Part shown: piece after piece, positions 1-10,242 of the stretch
How positions within the stretch are numbered: position 1 is the stretch's first letter
Layout: each line of letters opens with the position of its first letter
Source of the DNA: Brachionus rotundiformis
Taxonomy: Eukaryota; Rotifera; Eurotatoria; Ploima; Brachionidae
DNA length: 64,000 bases
Reading direction: 5' to 3'
NCBI GenBank assembly: GCA_016802295.1
Contig: JAESIW010000137.1
Location: forward strand, 5,706,146-5,770,145
Program-made: the position numbers and the translations under genes
Notes under the pieces: model-generated
What the model saw: only the letters and a program-made list of their open reading frames with translations
What the model was told of the DNA's origin: nothing
Database searches by the model: none

Positions 1-24
1 AAGTTTTTTAGAGATAACCGAAAA

Positions 25-407
25 TGGTTATTTACCTTGTACATCAAATAAAGGAAATCTCAGAGGTGACGTAAAGTAGAACTACCAGCGGAAACATGGG
101 TGGTCAACAATCACGCAAGAATTCTATAAAATAGAGATGGTATGAGAAAGAAGGAAGGATTATAAAAGGAATTATTAGGGTGGAAATCAAAAGGAATGAC
201 TCTATGGTCGACAAGAAGGGAATAAGGAAATAACTAGATTATTGAAATTATATTTTCAAGAAAGGAAAATAAATTAAGTTTTTCTATTTAATGAATTTAA
301 AAAAATAAATTCTTCAATTCAATCTTCAAATTATTTCTTTTCGAAATAATAAGCTACATTGAAGTTTACATTGAAGAGCTTTATTTGGTACACAAGGTAA
401 ATAACCA
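25..407. mobile_element. Candidate MITE with 28-bp imperfect terminal inverted repeats
   Basis: Positions 26-53 begin GGTTATTTACCTTGT and end CAAATAAAG. The reverse complement of 379-406 has the same two ends, with three mismatches in the middle (25 of 28 match). The roughly 325 bp between them has no open frame and is purine-rich in its first half. Size, paired ends and lack of coding match a non-autonomous DNA transposon. No clear target-site duplication was found at the flanks, so the exact ends and the class are uncertain. Confidence 0.45.
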
Positions 408-792
408 ACTGGAAAATCGAGGTATATATTTACTTAGATAAAAAAATTTAAAAAAGTTTATTATTTTTCTTTATTTCTATAAAAAGACCAAATTTTTATT
501 TGGCAATTTAAAATTAATTAATTTAATTAAAAAAATGAACAATTTAAAAAAATAATTTTTGATTTTTCTAAAATAAAAGCTATGTAAAAATTACTAATTA
601 AATAATTTTTTTCACTATAAATTTTATAAAATAGACGGATAAAACGTTAACTGATTCATTTTCACCAGATTTATTTTCAGACTTTTTACAACAACGGAAT
701 CGAATTGGATGATTTTTGTTTTCTAAACTCAAATAAATTCTTAAATAATAAATTAAATTAAAGTATATCTTTGACTAGTTTAAAATAATAAA
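408..792. other. AT-rich 3' flank of the MAP3K gene
   Basis: Very AT-rich sequence lying downstream of the minus-strand kinase gene. I see no open frame, RNA or repeat in it. It should include the kinase 3' UTR. Confidence 0.5.
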
Positions 793-3773
793 TTAAAAAA
801 TTACTTTTTCATTTTGAAAAAACAAAAACCAATTTACTCTTTTCTTAAACTTTTTTTTAAAATAAATTGGCAAATTTTTATTCAGTTTATTCAATTTTCG
901 GCTTTTAAAGTTCAAAAAATGCAATCGATAATACTCGTTCTGATTCATCTGACACAGAATGCCAAGAAATATTTTGGAATCAAGACTAGACTTTAAAATT
1001 GGATTTATATGTAGACAATCGTAAAAGTTTAATCCATAATTTCGCGACACCTTAAACCGCCTATATTTGTTCATATAGTAGAATATGTCTGTATTTTTTA
1101 TGATCAAATTTTGTATATTCAAACACTTATCTAACCAAAGAACTTTAGATTTATTTGATTGATAAGATATTCGGGTTTTGGGCAGCTCGTTTTTGAAAAG
1201 TTGTTTCAATAGGGGCTTAATTTTTCGCTTTGAGGGCTGAATATTCAGCTTTTTCTCATGGTTTATTACGTTCTCTTCGCGTTCGTCAAGTTCCAGACTA
1301 ATATACTGTAGTCGGTAGAATAAGTTCCTGTAGTCTTCTTTTTTTTGTTCAATGGCGTTGCTAATTTTGAGCTCTTCTTCTTGAAGACTTTTTAGAATAA
1401 GTGCTTTTTTATCTATTTGGTCCTGTAACTCGTTAGGGTCAACGCTGTTGAAAAAGCTTCGGCAAGATCTACGAATGTCCTCTTTCCAAGAGGCATGATT
1501 TTCTACAAAGTCCTTATCTAGCTGAGAAATGTCTTCATTTTGGCAAAAAATTTGTAAATGTTTGCTAATATTTTTAAAACTTGGACGATTCTTGGCTTTG
1601 CTAAAGCATTGAATGAGAAGAATTTTAATGCCATCGGGCACGAAATTAGGTATCTGAAGACGAATTGTGTTTCTGCCTACACCGAACATTACCGATTTTG
1701 TGTCTAAGTTATTGTAGGGTTTTTCACAGGTTATAAGCTCCCAAAAAACTACACCGAATGAGTAAATATCAACTTTTTCAGAATAGTTTTCGTTTCGTAT
1801 TAATTCCGGTGCCATCCAATAAACTTGGATAAAAGGTTAATAATTTTTTATTTAAAAAATTTTTTTTATTTTTTTAATTAAATGTATAGAAAATATCTAT
1901 GTAAAAAAAAATATATGTCAGTCTTTTTAAAAAGAAATAGTTTTACTTATTTTTTTTTGGTTTTAAGTAGATAAATAATTTTAAATAAATTAAAACTATT
2001 TAGATTAAACATAACAGATAAATTATTAATCATAAATTTTACCCCAATTACCAAATTATAATTGAAATTAAACATTTTATCTTTCAGAGATAATGAAATC
2101 GAATTTTTGATACATTAGCGTCTTCAATATCAAAATGTAATTTTGAAAACATGATTTTTATTGATAGATGATTTTAAACAATCACGATAAATATATTTTC
2201 AATTAGTTATTTATTCTATTTAAATATTAATTTCTTTTTATTTCGACTAAAAGACCAACAAAAGAGCCAAGCTCTAGTTTTTTAAAGAGAATCTTATTTT
2301 ATTTTTTCAATTATTTGTATCAGATTCTTTTTTGAAAATGTGATTGACTCAATCGATCATTCAATAGATGAATAAAAGCAATTTTTATACTCAATTTTGA
2401 CTCATTTAAATCACATGCAGCAATCCGAGTGTAAAATAAAGATTTTTATTTATTTAAATATTTAAACTTAATAAAATTATAATTCTTTAACTAGACCATA
2501 TATAAATCTAATTTCGTGTAGTAAAGTTTATATCTAGAATAGTTCTATATTTTGTGACAAAATATATTAAACATATTTTTCCTTATTTGTAATTAATAAT
2601 CTATTAATAATCAAACAAAATTTACAATACTTGAGAATCTGATTAAACCAGATAAAAAATAAACCATAAAAATTAGATTTTAATTTTGTTGACGAGCTTG
2701 TATTCGAAACAATATATAATTGATAGTAAAATAAATTAATTTAAACTAAAATACTCAAGGAAATAAATTTAAAATTATTTCTAATAAGTCATGACTTACC
2801 TGTGCCTTTAAACGATTTTTCAGTGCCTTCATCCGAAAAGTCTTTACAAGCTCCAAAATCGGTTATTTTCAAAATGTCATTCTCAGCTAACAAGATACTA
2901 AATTGAATAATTTTTCTCTAATAATAAAATTTAATTGATCAATTAATCAGTTTACTTGGGTGACTTGAGATCTCGATGAATGATTTTTTTCTCATGTAAG
3001 TAGTTCATTCCATCGGTAATCTGCTGAGCCATGTTAATTATTCTAGACGGCTTAAGCAGATTCTGGCCATTTAGAAATTCGTACAAGGATTTATTGGGAC
3101 AAAATTCCATAACAATGGCGAAAAACTTTTTTTCCACATTAATCGAAGTGCCTCTGAACTTAACCAAATTTTTATGGTCCAATTTCATTAGATGCTGTAT
3201 ATCAGCATCTTCTTTTGACTGGACTAATTTGACTGCCACACACTCATTTTTATAATTCGCCTTGTGAACAGATCCCTGAGCACCCCCACCCAAATACTCT
3301 TCTAAATCCAAGTCTTTATCTGATATATGTTGTTGATTTTGGCTTGGGAAGTTTATTTTTCTGGGTAATATACACGACACGGAAAGAATATTGCCAAATA
3401 AGCGCTGAACAAATGAAGCATAAAGGCCCTGCTTAGTTTGATCTTTGGGTCGTTTTTTTCTATTTTTGTGCTGAATTTTTAGTTTCTCCAAAGTAATCAA
3501 TGATGTTTCAATTGATTTCAAGTCAGTTTCACTTTTGAATTTTTTTATTGGGAAATCTTTGGGTAAACTGTTATAAGATGGTGGTAATTCGTAGTCAGTT
3601 TCATTATCGATGACTTCTAGTTTGGCATTTTCGAAGTATTTTTGTCGATTGAAAGTATCATTGAGCTGAAAGTTTACTTCGCCTTTAAGACGCAGAGACC
3701 TGTTTATCTTGTCAAAGCGGGTTTTTTTTGTTGTGCTGGCTAAGTTAGGATCCGAATGGCTTCTCCTTTCCAT
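793..3773 (-). CDS. Mixed-lineage MAP3K of the DLK/LZK (MAP3K12/13, Wallenda) type
   Basis: Ser/Thr kinase that would phosphorylate MAP2Ks in JNK/p38 signalling; in animals this family acts in axon injury and synapse growth. Three exons: 3773-2956, 2897-2800 and 1823-793. Frame closes at 648 aa. Seen: glycine-rich loop GGGAQGSV (about residues 162-169), VAVK lysine (about 182), catalytic HRDLKSPN, DFG (about 286), then VYWMAPELIRNE and VDIYSFGVVFWELITCEKPY. The segment after the kinase lobe (WGVG-like FGVGRNTIRLQIP, then NRPSFKNISKHL and SWKEDIRR) is characteristic of DLK/LZK, and a charged coiled-coil/zipper region follows (about residues 420-510). The 155-residue N-terminus and basic C-terminus are not recognisable. 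The 976-nt second intron (1824-2799) holds nothing I can identify. DLK and LZK usually arise from one invertebrate gene, so no single vertebrate symbol is assigned. Confidence 0.88.
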
Positions 3774-4276
3774 TTAACTATCAGCATAAAAATTTTTGCC
3801 AATATTCTAATTAAAAAAAATCAGAGTATATTTTAATTTAAATTTCTAAAAAATATATATATGGTTAAATCAGGGAGCGGATTGGTAAAAAAGTTTTCGT
3901 GATTATGTTTATTTTATGAAAGTATTTTTAAAAAACTCTATAATAATTTTAAAAGTATGCTTAGTGAGTGAATGAAAAGAGACTAGGAATTTTTAATTAA
4001 AATTGAAATTTTCTCTATTGTTGATATTATTTTATTATATTTTAATTTTTTAATTTTAATAAATAAATAATCAAGTTAACATTTTTATTTTTAAATAAAG
4101 TAAAAAAGTTATTTTGCCTACGTTTTATTGACGTAATAGAATTAAATTTTAAAACTTTTTTACGGAATAATTTTTTTATTGCATCGCAACATCCTCTCTC
4201 TTTAAATATCTGGAAAAGGTGCCATTTACCTTTATTTATGCTTTGACAAAAAAAGTAATAAAATTTACGAAAAATT
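3774..4276. other. AT-rich interval between MAP3K start and tRNA-Leu
   Basis: Upstream region of the minus-strand kinase. Strongly AT-rich with no open frame worth reporting and no recognised element. It should hold the kinase promoter, but no specific motif can be supported. Confidence 0.4.
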
Positions 4277-4359
4277 TGCCAGGGATGGGGATCGAACCCA
4301 TGCTCACATTCGTGAATTGGATCTTAAGTCCAACGCCTTAACCACTCGGCCACCCGGGC
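4277..4359 (-). tRNA. tRNA-Leu (anticodon UAA)
   Basis: Read on the minus strand, the 83-nt gene starts GCCCGGGTGGCCGAGTGG and keeps the type-II layout: D arm with GGTTAAGGC, anticodon stem TTGGA/TCCAA around loop CTTAAGA (anticodon TAA), a long variable arm, and T arm GTTCGATC. It ends CCCTGGC plus A as discriminator base, as in eukaryotic tRNA-Leu. One acceptor pair (C4-U69) is mismatched. No intron is seen, and no CCA is encoded, as expected for a nuclear gene. Confidence 0.93.
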
Positions 4360-4538
4360 TCACTAAAACAAAAGACAACATTTCGCTACTAATCAATTAA
4401 GTTAAGCGCTTATTTTCTTGATTAGTTGGTGTCTTTTTATTAGCTTTTCTAATATTTGACTGCCTCTTTCAAAATTTATTACTCTTTTTCATCAAAACTG
4501 CGTTCACTAAACATTTAAAGCTAAATTTGCTTGGAAAA

Positions 4539-5304
4539 ATGATGAGCTATGCTGAAGCTTTACGGCGACCTCCGCCAACAAATTCCTTCGAGCTCAAACA
4601 ATTTAACACTGACCAAACAAATGTATGTGATAAAAATTGACCAAAATATAAAATTTAACTTAACTCTTAAGGCTCTTTTTCGTCAAATAAAAGGTTATGA
4701 TGGTACACCATTGACAGTGGTCAGACAATTTAGCTGTAAAATATGCTATAAAGCGTGGTGGACAAGAGTGCGAACTTACAAGCAAGTGTCTAGATGCAAA
4801 AAGTGCTATGTTAAATTTGATCCAATACCGACCGATCTTGAGTTTGGTAAATTTTAATCAAAATAGCATCAGAGCAAATTTTTATCTAATTTTATTAGGT
4901 TGTGGCTATTTTGAGTGCAACTTTTGCAATAATACATTTTTGTAAGAGGTAGAAATTATTCTTAATTGTTTAATTAGTTATTTTAAAGGGGCAAAATTCA
5001 GTATGGTCACACTTCTAAATGCTTTTCTTGCCAAACGGAATGTTTGCCTAAGTACATTATTAACAAGGTTACTGATCCAAACTTTCGCTCTGCAAAAAAG
5101 CACTCATGTCAAATTTGCAATGGCGTTGGACGATGTCAGGTTTATAATAAAATATTGGCCTTCAGCGAAATACATGTACCCACAGGCTCAACTATGATGT
5201 CACTTAATTTGCAAGATGATTTGGATGAACGCTTCATCGATGATTTCAATGAACTAGACCTGCCTGATATTCGCGAAAGTGGGGATGAGGATGGATCATT
5301 TTAA
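4539..5304 (+). CDS. SHFL: Shiftless (SHFL/C19orf66/RyDEN) homologue
   Basis: Vertebrate SHFL binds ribosomes and RNA, terminates -1 frameshifted translation and restricts several viruses. Four exons: 4539-4622, 4672-4846, 4899-4941 and 4989-5304. Introns are 47-52 nt and frame closes at 205 aa. The core (RQFSCKICYKAWWTRV, QVSRCKKCYVKFDPIP, then CGYFECNFC, KCFSCQTECLPKYI, KKHSCQICNG) follows human SHFL block by block: CxxC pairs, the WW pair, SRCxKC, P-x-P, and a second zinc ribbon. The tail PTGSTMMSLNLQDDLDERFIDDFNELDLPD matches the acidic C-terminus with the human GSTV...LLEDLDNLILEDL block. The start is decided by splicing: ATGATG at 4539 opens exon 1 and GTATGT at 4623 is a good donor. 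Skipping that intron would force a weak start at 4549. The protein is shorter than human (291 aa), mainly at the N-terminus. Antiviral activity is not implied by sequence alone. Confidence 0.85.
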
Positions 5305-5420
5305 AATAATTTAAAAATTATAAATTTAAACTGTAATTTAAACCCAATTCGATTTATCTAACCAATTATTTAATAAAATTAATTTGAATTTTTTTTCAAT
5401 TTTTTTATTTAATTAGATAG

Positions 5421-5921
5421 TTAGGCAAATGAGTCAGGATTTTGTACAAGTTCTTTGTCAAGTATGACTTTAGCTTCCGGTTTGAGGAGAATTTCTTTCT
5501 TTTGACTGAATTCAAGTGCTATTTTTTTCGATTTATTCACCTCATTTGTCAAAAAGCAAACTTGCTTAGTGATGTGAAAAATTTTTCTATCTGTTTCATT
5601 AAGAGACTTGCTGGTCTTCGAGTATTTGAACAAATTTTCCAAATCTTCTAGATCGTCCTTGCCAAGACTTATCCTTCTACTGAATTTAATTAACAAAAAT
5701 ATAATCAAAACTAAAATAAAAATTTAAAAACAGTTTACATTGACAAAATAGTATTTACCTAAAGACATGGCTGAGATTAAAAGACATCCGGCCAACTCCC
5801 ATATCTTAATATTTCCTAAAGATTTAATCGGCATATCGCTATCCAAGACATAACTTCCATCATCCCAATCTTCGTAAAATGTGTCATAATCTTGGCTAAA
5901 AATCTTGTCCAACCCGTCCAT
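5421..5921 (-). CDS. Small one-pass membrane protein, unknown family
   Basis: Two exons, 5921-5759 and 5710-5421, separated by a 48-nt intron. Frame closes at 150 aa. The N-terminal 40 residues are acidic and aromatic (DYDTFYEDWDDGSY). The exon junction creates one hydrophobic helix of about 22 residues (LAGCLLISAMSLVLIIFLLIKF) followed by SRR. That basic flank would place the C-terminus in the cytoplasm by the positive-inside rule. The rest is a charged, probably helical tail. I do not recognise it. The start chosen is the first in-frame ATG; the frame stays open 30 nt further upstream without ATG. The gene ends 116 bp from the SHFL stop, tail to tail. Reality is supported by the splice that builds the membrane helix. 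Confidence 0.65.
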
Positions 5922-6583
5922 TAGAATATTTGAAAAACTAAACTTGAACAAGTGGTTTATATATACGCGGTCAAATTTTATTTTATTTGATTATGTTACA
6001 ATTTTTAATCAAAGTCAAATAAAAGTTTGAAAAAAAAAGTATGTTATCATGTCAATTTGTGTCTATAAATCTAAATAGTCAACAAAATAAATTTTGTTTA
6101 AAATCGCATTTTACTCTTAATCCTCATATCCTAAATCAGTGTTTAGAGTAAATTTGTTAAAATAAAAAAATTTAATAAACATGATCCTTAGTCTAATTGA
6201 ATAGCCAACTTTTGGGATTAATGGACAATTGTAGGTACTAATTTTGGGCTCAGGTTTAAGTATTTACGCAGAGTGATGATTGTTTTACTAAAGGTTAATT
6301 AAAACTGTTTAAACCAAATTTGAAAATAAGTTGTATTTGAATACCATTATTGCAAATCTTTTCCTTCTTAACTCTAGCATTTATTACATAAATATAATTA
6401 GTCTTTATTCAACAATTTAATTTAAAAAAATATATATTTATCCACAATTAATAAATATTAAAAATTAAATGAATGATAAGCTTTAGAATTTTTTCTTCAA
6501 TCTAAATAATGATGGTATATTTAAAAAAAATTAAATATTTAATATTATTTTAAGAATATATTAATATTTAAAAGTTGTAAATA
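5922..6583. other. AT-rich interval between membrane-protein gene and AlaX gene
   Basis: Contains the upstream region of the small membrane-protein gene and the 3' flank of the AlaX gene. No open frame, RNA gene or repeat is apparent. Confidence 0.4.
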
Positions 6584-7333
6584 TCATGAACATAAATAGC
6601 CAATTTTTGTATTTTCTTTAGGAAATTGTATTTTTCTAATACTAAAATTTTTAATTTCTCCTAAACTCTTTAAATGAGTTCCACCACATGGAACTGGCTC
6701 AAAACCTTCAATCTGCACCATTCTTGGTTTTTTACCATCTTGTAATTGACTTTGATCAGATTGGTTTTTAAGCTCCAAGAGATGAGCTTCTCTAGCATTA
6801 ATTTTGATATTAGCTTCAATTTTTTCTTTCACTAATCCAGTTACTTTACTGATGAGTTCATCAACACTTAAACTCGTTAATTTTCCTTTGAACTCAACAT
6901 AAGGACCTTCAGGAAAATGATGACCCTTAATTCCTACTAGTTCGGGAGCGAGTTTTTCGACTATGCCTGCTAAAAGATGACCACCTGTGTGAGATTTTGC
7001 ATTCTTAAGTCTTCTATCTGAATCGATTATCAAACGACATGAGCTTCCACTTTTCAAATTCTCCACACTTTCGTTTACATAGTGATGTACTTTGCCATTA
7101 TTAAATGATACAAAATTAACATTTAAACTTTGGTTATCTATTTCTATTGTACCAACATCTGATGGTTGACCTCCTCCTTGAGGATAAAAAATGGTTTCTT
7201 CAAGAACTACATAATTTCCTTTAGCGTCACTACCAGAACCAAGCAGTACGCTTTCGGACTCAAATTTGTAAGTATCAGATAGATAATCTAATTTGGTTTC
7301 CACTTGATTGTCTATTTTTCCTGTTTCGCTCAT
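6584..7333 (-). CDS. Free-standing alanyl-tRNA editing protein (AlaX type)
   Basis: Trans-editing hydrolase that removes serine or glycine wrongly attached to tRNA-Ala. Intronless, 249 aa. The beta-barrel entry motif FYPQGGGQPSD lies near residue 50. The zinc site is complete: HTGGH (HxxxH) near residue 115 and CGGTH (CxxxH) near residue 216. The C-terminus (IRKIQFPKENTKIGY) matches the AlaX/SAD family. Length fits the short AlaX form without the glycyl-anticodon extension. Animal AARSD1 is usually about 410 aa, so this may be a reduced AARSD1 or a separately acquired AlaX. Lack of introns among intron-bearing neighbours is compatible with transfer or retroposition but does not prove it. The gene diverges from the PhoPQ-related gene across 331 bp. 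Confidence 0.88.
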   Translation of the reverse strand: MSETGKIDNQVETKLDYLSDTYKFESESVLLGSGSDAKGNYVVLEETIFYPQGGGQPSDVGTIEIDNQSLNVNFVSFNNGKVHHYVNESVENLKSGSSCRLIIDSDRRLKNAKSHTGGHLLAGIVEKLAPELVGIKGHHFPEGPYVEFKGKLTSLSVDELISKVTGLVKEKIEANIKINAREAHLLELKNQSDQSQLQDGKKPRMVQIEGFEPVPCGGTHLKSLGEIKNFSIRKIQFPKENTKIGYLCS

Positions 7334-7664
7334 TTTTAGTGTTTTTTCTGAACTTTTTGTGTTAATTATTTGAAGCTTTTTGAATATTTTAAAATTATTA
7401 ATTATAAATGTTCATGAAAAGTTAAGCAATTGAGTAATTTTTTGACTTAAAATCTAAATCCTTATTTAATGTATGAGAATGCCATTAAAATATATTTTGA
7501 AGCACTAGAAAACTATTATGTAATATTAAAGATAAATTGAGACATAAATTTTAAAAATAAATTTCTTAATTTAAATCAAAATGACTGAATGATTAATTGA
7601 TTGCATTTTTCCCTTATTTTTTATTTTATCAATTCAAAAATTCATTTAAAAAATAAAAAAAAAA
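7334..7664. promoter_or_regulatory. Shared upstream region of AlaX and PhoPQ-related genes
   Basis: 331 bp between two divergent start codons; both promoters must lie here or in the flanking 5' UTRs. Sequence is AT-rich without a motif I would name. Confidence 0.4.
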
Positions 7665-9452
7665 ATGAACAAAATTTTATTTCTTATTTTTATTTTTGGA
7701 TTAAATGAAGCTGTTCCTCTGGATGATTTTGTTTTCGACGATACAGATTTGAATATACGAAAATATAATTTGGTTAAAACAGTTAAAGAGAATTTCTTGA
7801 CCAAATATTTCCTAAATTTGACTTCATGTGCTTGGTTCGAAAGTAACTAAAAACCATCTGAATTAAATTAGGTTTTAATTGAATTTTGATTAGAACTCGG
7901 ACTATTGCTTGATCCAAATGTGCCTTACTGGAGCCATGAAATGATTATCAATGTACCTAAAATTTTAGATTTAAGTCGGCCTGTTTTCTTTTTTATTGAT
8001 TCGGGAAGAATAGATAAAAATGAGACTGACAATGTGTATGAAAAGCGGGTTAATCTTTTGGCTATTAATTGTAAATGTATTACAGTAACAATGAAGCATG
8101 TTCCTAACCAGCCTTTAATGTTTGCCACGGATCCTAGCAGAAAAGAAAAGCTTGAAGACGAATTGGTCGCATGGACTTTTCATATGTACATTTTTTTGAA
8201 ACCATATTTTCCAAATGACACATACAATTATATACCACTAGAATTCCCCATGACCAAAGTGACTTAAATCAAAATTGAGATCTTAAATTATAAATTATTC
8301 ATTTTTAGTCTGTAAAACGTGGGTTTGATATTTTATTTGAATTTTTAAGAAAAAGAGATATAGCATTTACTGAAAAAATCATCGTTTCTGGTCACGGCAA
8401 ACGAGGTTGGACTGCATGGCTAATTGGTGCCATAGACGATAGAGTAATCGGCATAATACCTATCAATTTTGATATTTTAAATTGGCATAAAGTAATGATA
8501 CTTTTTTAGAATTTTTTAAAATATTTTATCCTAAATCTAATAGAGCTTTCACAGTCAATACAGAAGCCTAGGTGGTGGTTATTCGTATGCTTTTAGGTTC
8601 TTTCTAATTGCTGGTCTTTCTATTTTCATTGACGATGTAAACATTTATCAGCTTGGTCAATTGGTAGATCCTTATTGTAATATTAATCAAATGATAATTT
8701 ATTTTTAAAAATAAATTAATTTTTTTAAGTCTATTTTAATCGTTATCTAAATAAAAATATTTATCTTATATCATCGACAAGCAGTGAATATTCGATGGTT
8801 GAGAATATGAGGTTTTATTGGGACGATCTGCGCATACACTCAAAGTATTCGTTCATAAGAAGAGTGCCAAATACAGGCAATAATTTAGGGAACCATATAA
8901 ACAGAGTTTTTATCAATATAAACAATTTTATAAATCTTTTCTCAAAAGTAATTATAAAATAAAATTTAAATGAAAATTTTAACTATTTTCTAGCATACTG
9001 TGACTGAGCCAGCTTTTCCCGAGTTCCACTGGAAATTTATCAATAACAAAGACACTGGGCAAATTTGGATTTATCTTAGTGGGCTCCGAATGTTCCAATC
9101 ATATGATGTACGAGGTTTTTATGCAATGTCAATGTCTAATAGATCTATAGATTTTAGAAATATGTATCTCAATGACAAGTTAGAAGTTAAAAATAGAAGA
9201 ATTGTATGGAACTCGAGCTTGATTACAAGAGTAAAAATTTCAAACTATTCAAAAGAATTTGTTCATAAGTTTATTGTGAACAGAAATGATTTTAAAAATA
9301 AATACATTGCCTTTTATGTGGAAGTTAATTTAAAACTAAAAAAAAAATCAAATAATAGATTATTGTCTATTTCAACGGATGTTAATCGATTGCCAGAGTA
9401 CTATCCGGTTGGAGATTGCTTCGAGCGCGAATGCTTAGGCAAACAGTTTTAG
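7665..9452 (+). CDS. Secreted PhoPQ-activated pathogenicity-related family protein (PF10142 type), nucleophile-less
   Basis: Six exons: 7665-7842, 7894-8258, 8309-8491, 8544-8676, 8730-8947 and 8994-9452. Frame closes at 511 aa. An N-terminal signal peptide is clear (MNKILFLIFIFGLNEA). Family landmarks appear in order: LTSCAW, PYWSHEMIINVP, FFIDSG, VPNQPL, EDELVAWTF, LPMTK-like EFPMTKSVKRGFDIL, SGHGKRGWTAWLIGAID, IIPINFDILN, QLVDPY, YWDDLRIHSKYSFIRRVPN. This family has an alpha/beta-hydrolase fold. Its elbow is normally G-x-S-K-R-G-W, but here it reads GHGKRGW: serine is replaced by glycine (8396-8398). Despite that, every exon is open and splice sites are intact, so it is not an obvious pseudogene. 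It is probably a secreted or lysosomal pseudo-hydrolase; its function is unknown. The family name comes from bacteria and says nothing about pathogenicity here. Confidence 0.85.
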
Positions 9453-9912
9453 TAAAACTTCAACTAATTTTTTATAATATATGACTATTAAATTTAAAAA
9501 AAAAAATTTTCAATTTTTCACTTGAGCTTTAAGATAATTTTAAAAAATTGAATAAATTTTTTTTATCAATTAAATAATTGAATATAAAAAATAATTTTTT
9601 TTTCAAATATTTATTTATTTTTATTTAAAATATAGTTCGGCAAAGCTTTGGCAAGTTGGCTTGGAAACTTAGTCCTTCCTTTCAGTCAATTTTTCAAATA
9701 TTTGTTTTTCAATATATCAATATATGAGAAACGACTTTTTTTAAGCTAGTCAAATCTTTTATTAAGACTGAATAAAGTCCATTCTTTGATTTGAGTTAAA
9801 CAACAAATAGAAATAAAAATTTCAGACTTTATATGTTTTTATTGAAATATTTTGACAATAATTTTATTTTATTAATTCAAATGTTAATTTTATTAAAGAA
9901 TGATTTATTTAT
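9453..9912. other. Convergent 3' flanks, AT-rich
   Basis: Interval between the stops of the PhoPQ-related gene and NDUFS5. No gene or repeat visible; it should contain both 3' UTRs. Confidence 0.4.
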
Positions 9913-10242
9913 TTAAAAAACAACAGTCTTAAATTTTTGATATGCTAGGGTATCGAACGGTGGTGGATCTTGGTAGGGTAATCCTTTCTTTTGGCGTTCT
10001 TCCTGCATTCGCATGTAACGCTTATAGGCTATGTCCATTCGTTCACATTCTTTCAAATCTTGCAACTCAAATTTGCATTCTTTTTCAGCCTTATAAAGAC
10101 CCAATTTGGATGCACAGTTTAACCATTGTTTTTCGAAAATTTCGCATCTACGACCGCCATGTGAGTTAATCCAAGCAAAGTTGTAAGTGAGCGGCGTTTG
10201 TACTGGAACAACTTGTTCCATTTTTTTGCCAAAATCTTCCAT
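9913..10242 (-). CDS. NDUFS5: NADH dehydrogenase (complex I) subunit NDUFS5, 15 kDa
   Basis: Accessory subunit of mitochondrial complex I on the intermembrane-space face of the membrane arm. Intronless, 109 aa, normal for the family. The diagnostic twin CX9C fold is present: CEIFEKQWLNC and CKFELQDLKEC, each with exactly nine residues between cysteines, separated by ASKLGLYKAEKE. Such proteins are imported and oxidised through MIA40. The N-terminus has no cleavable presequence, as expected. Position-specific matches to NDUFS5 include GGRRC, FEKQW.NCA and AEKECK. The gene starts 193 bp from MIC10 on the other strand. Confidence 0.92.
   Translation of the reverse strand: MEDFGKKMEQVVPVQTPLTYNFAWINSHGGRRCEIFEKQWLNCASKLGLYKAEKECKFELQDLKECERMDIAYKRYMRMQEERQKKGLPYQDPPPFDTLAYQKFKTVVF

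Noticed and set aside
4549..4857. Longer open frame starting at 4549 as the SHFL N-terminus
   Set aside because: Two ATGs upstream (4539) lie in better context, and a GTATGT...TTAAG intron joins their frame exactly to the zinc ribbon. The 4549 version runs through that intron.
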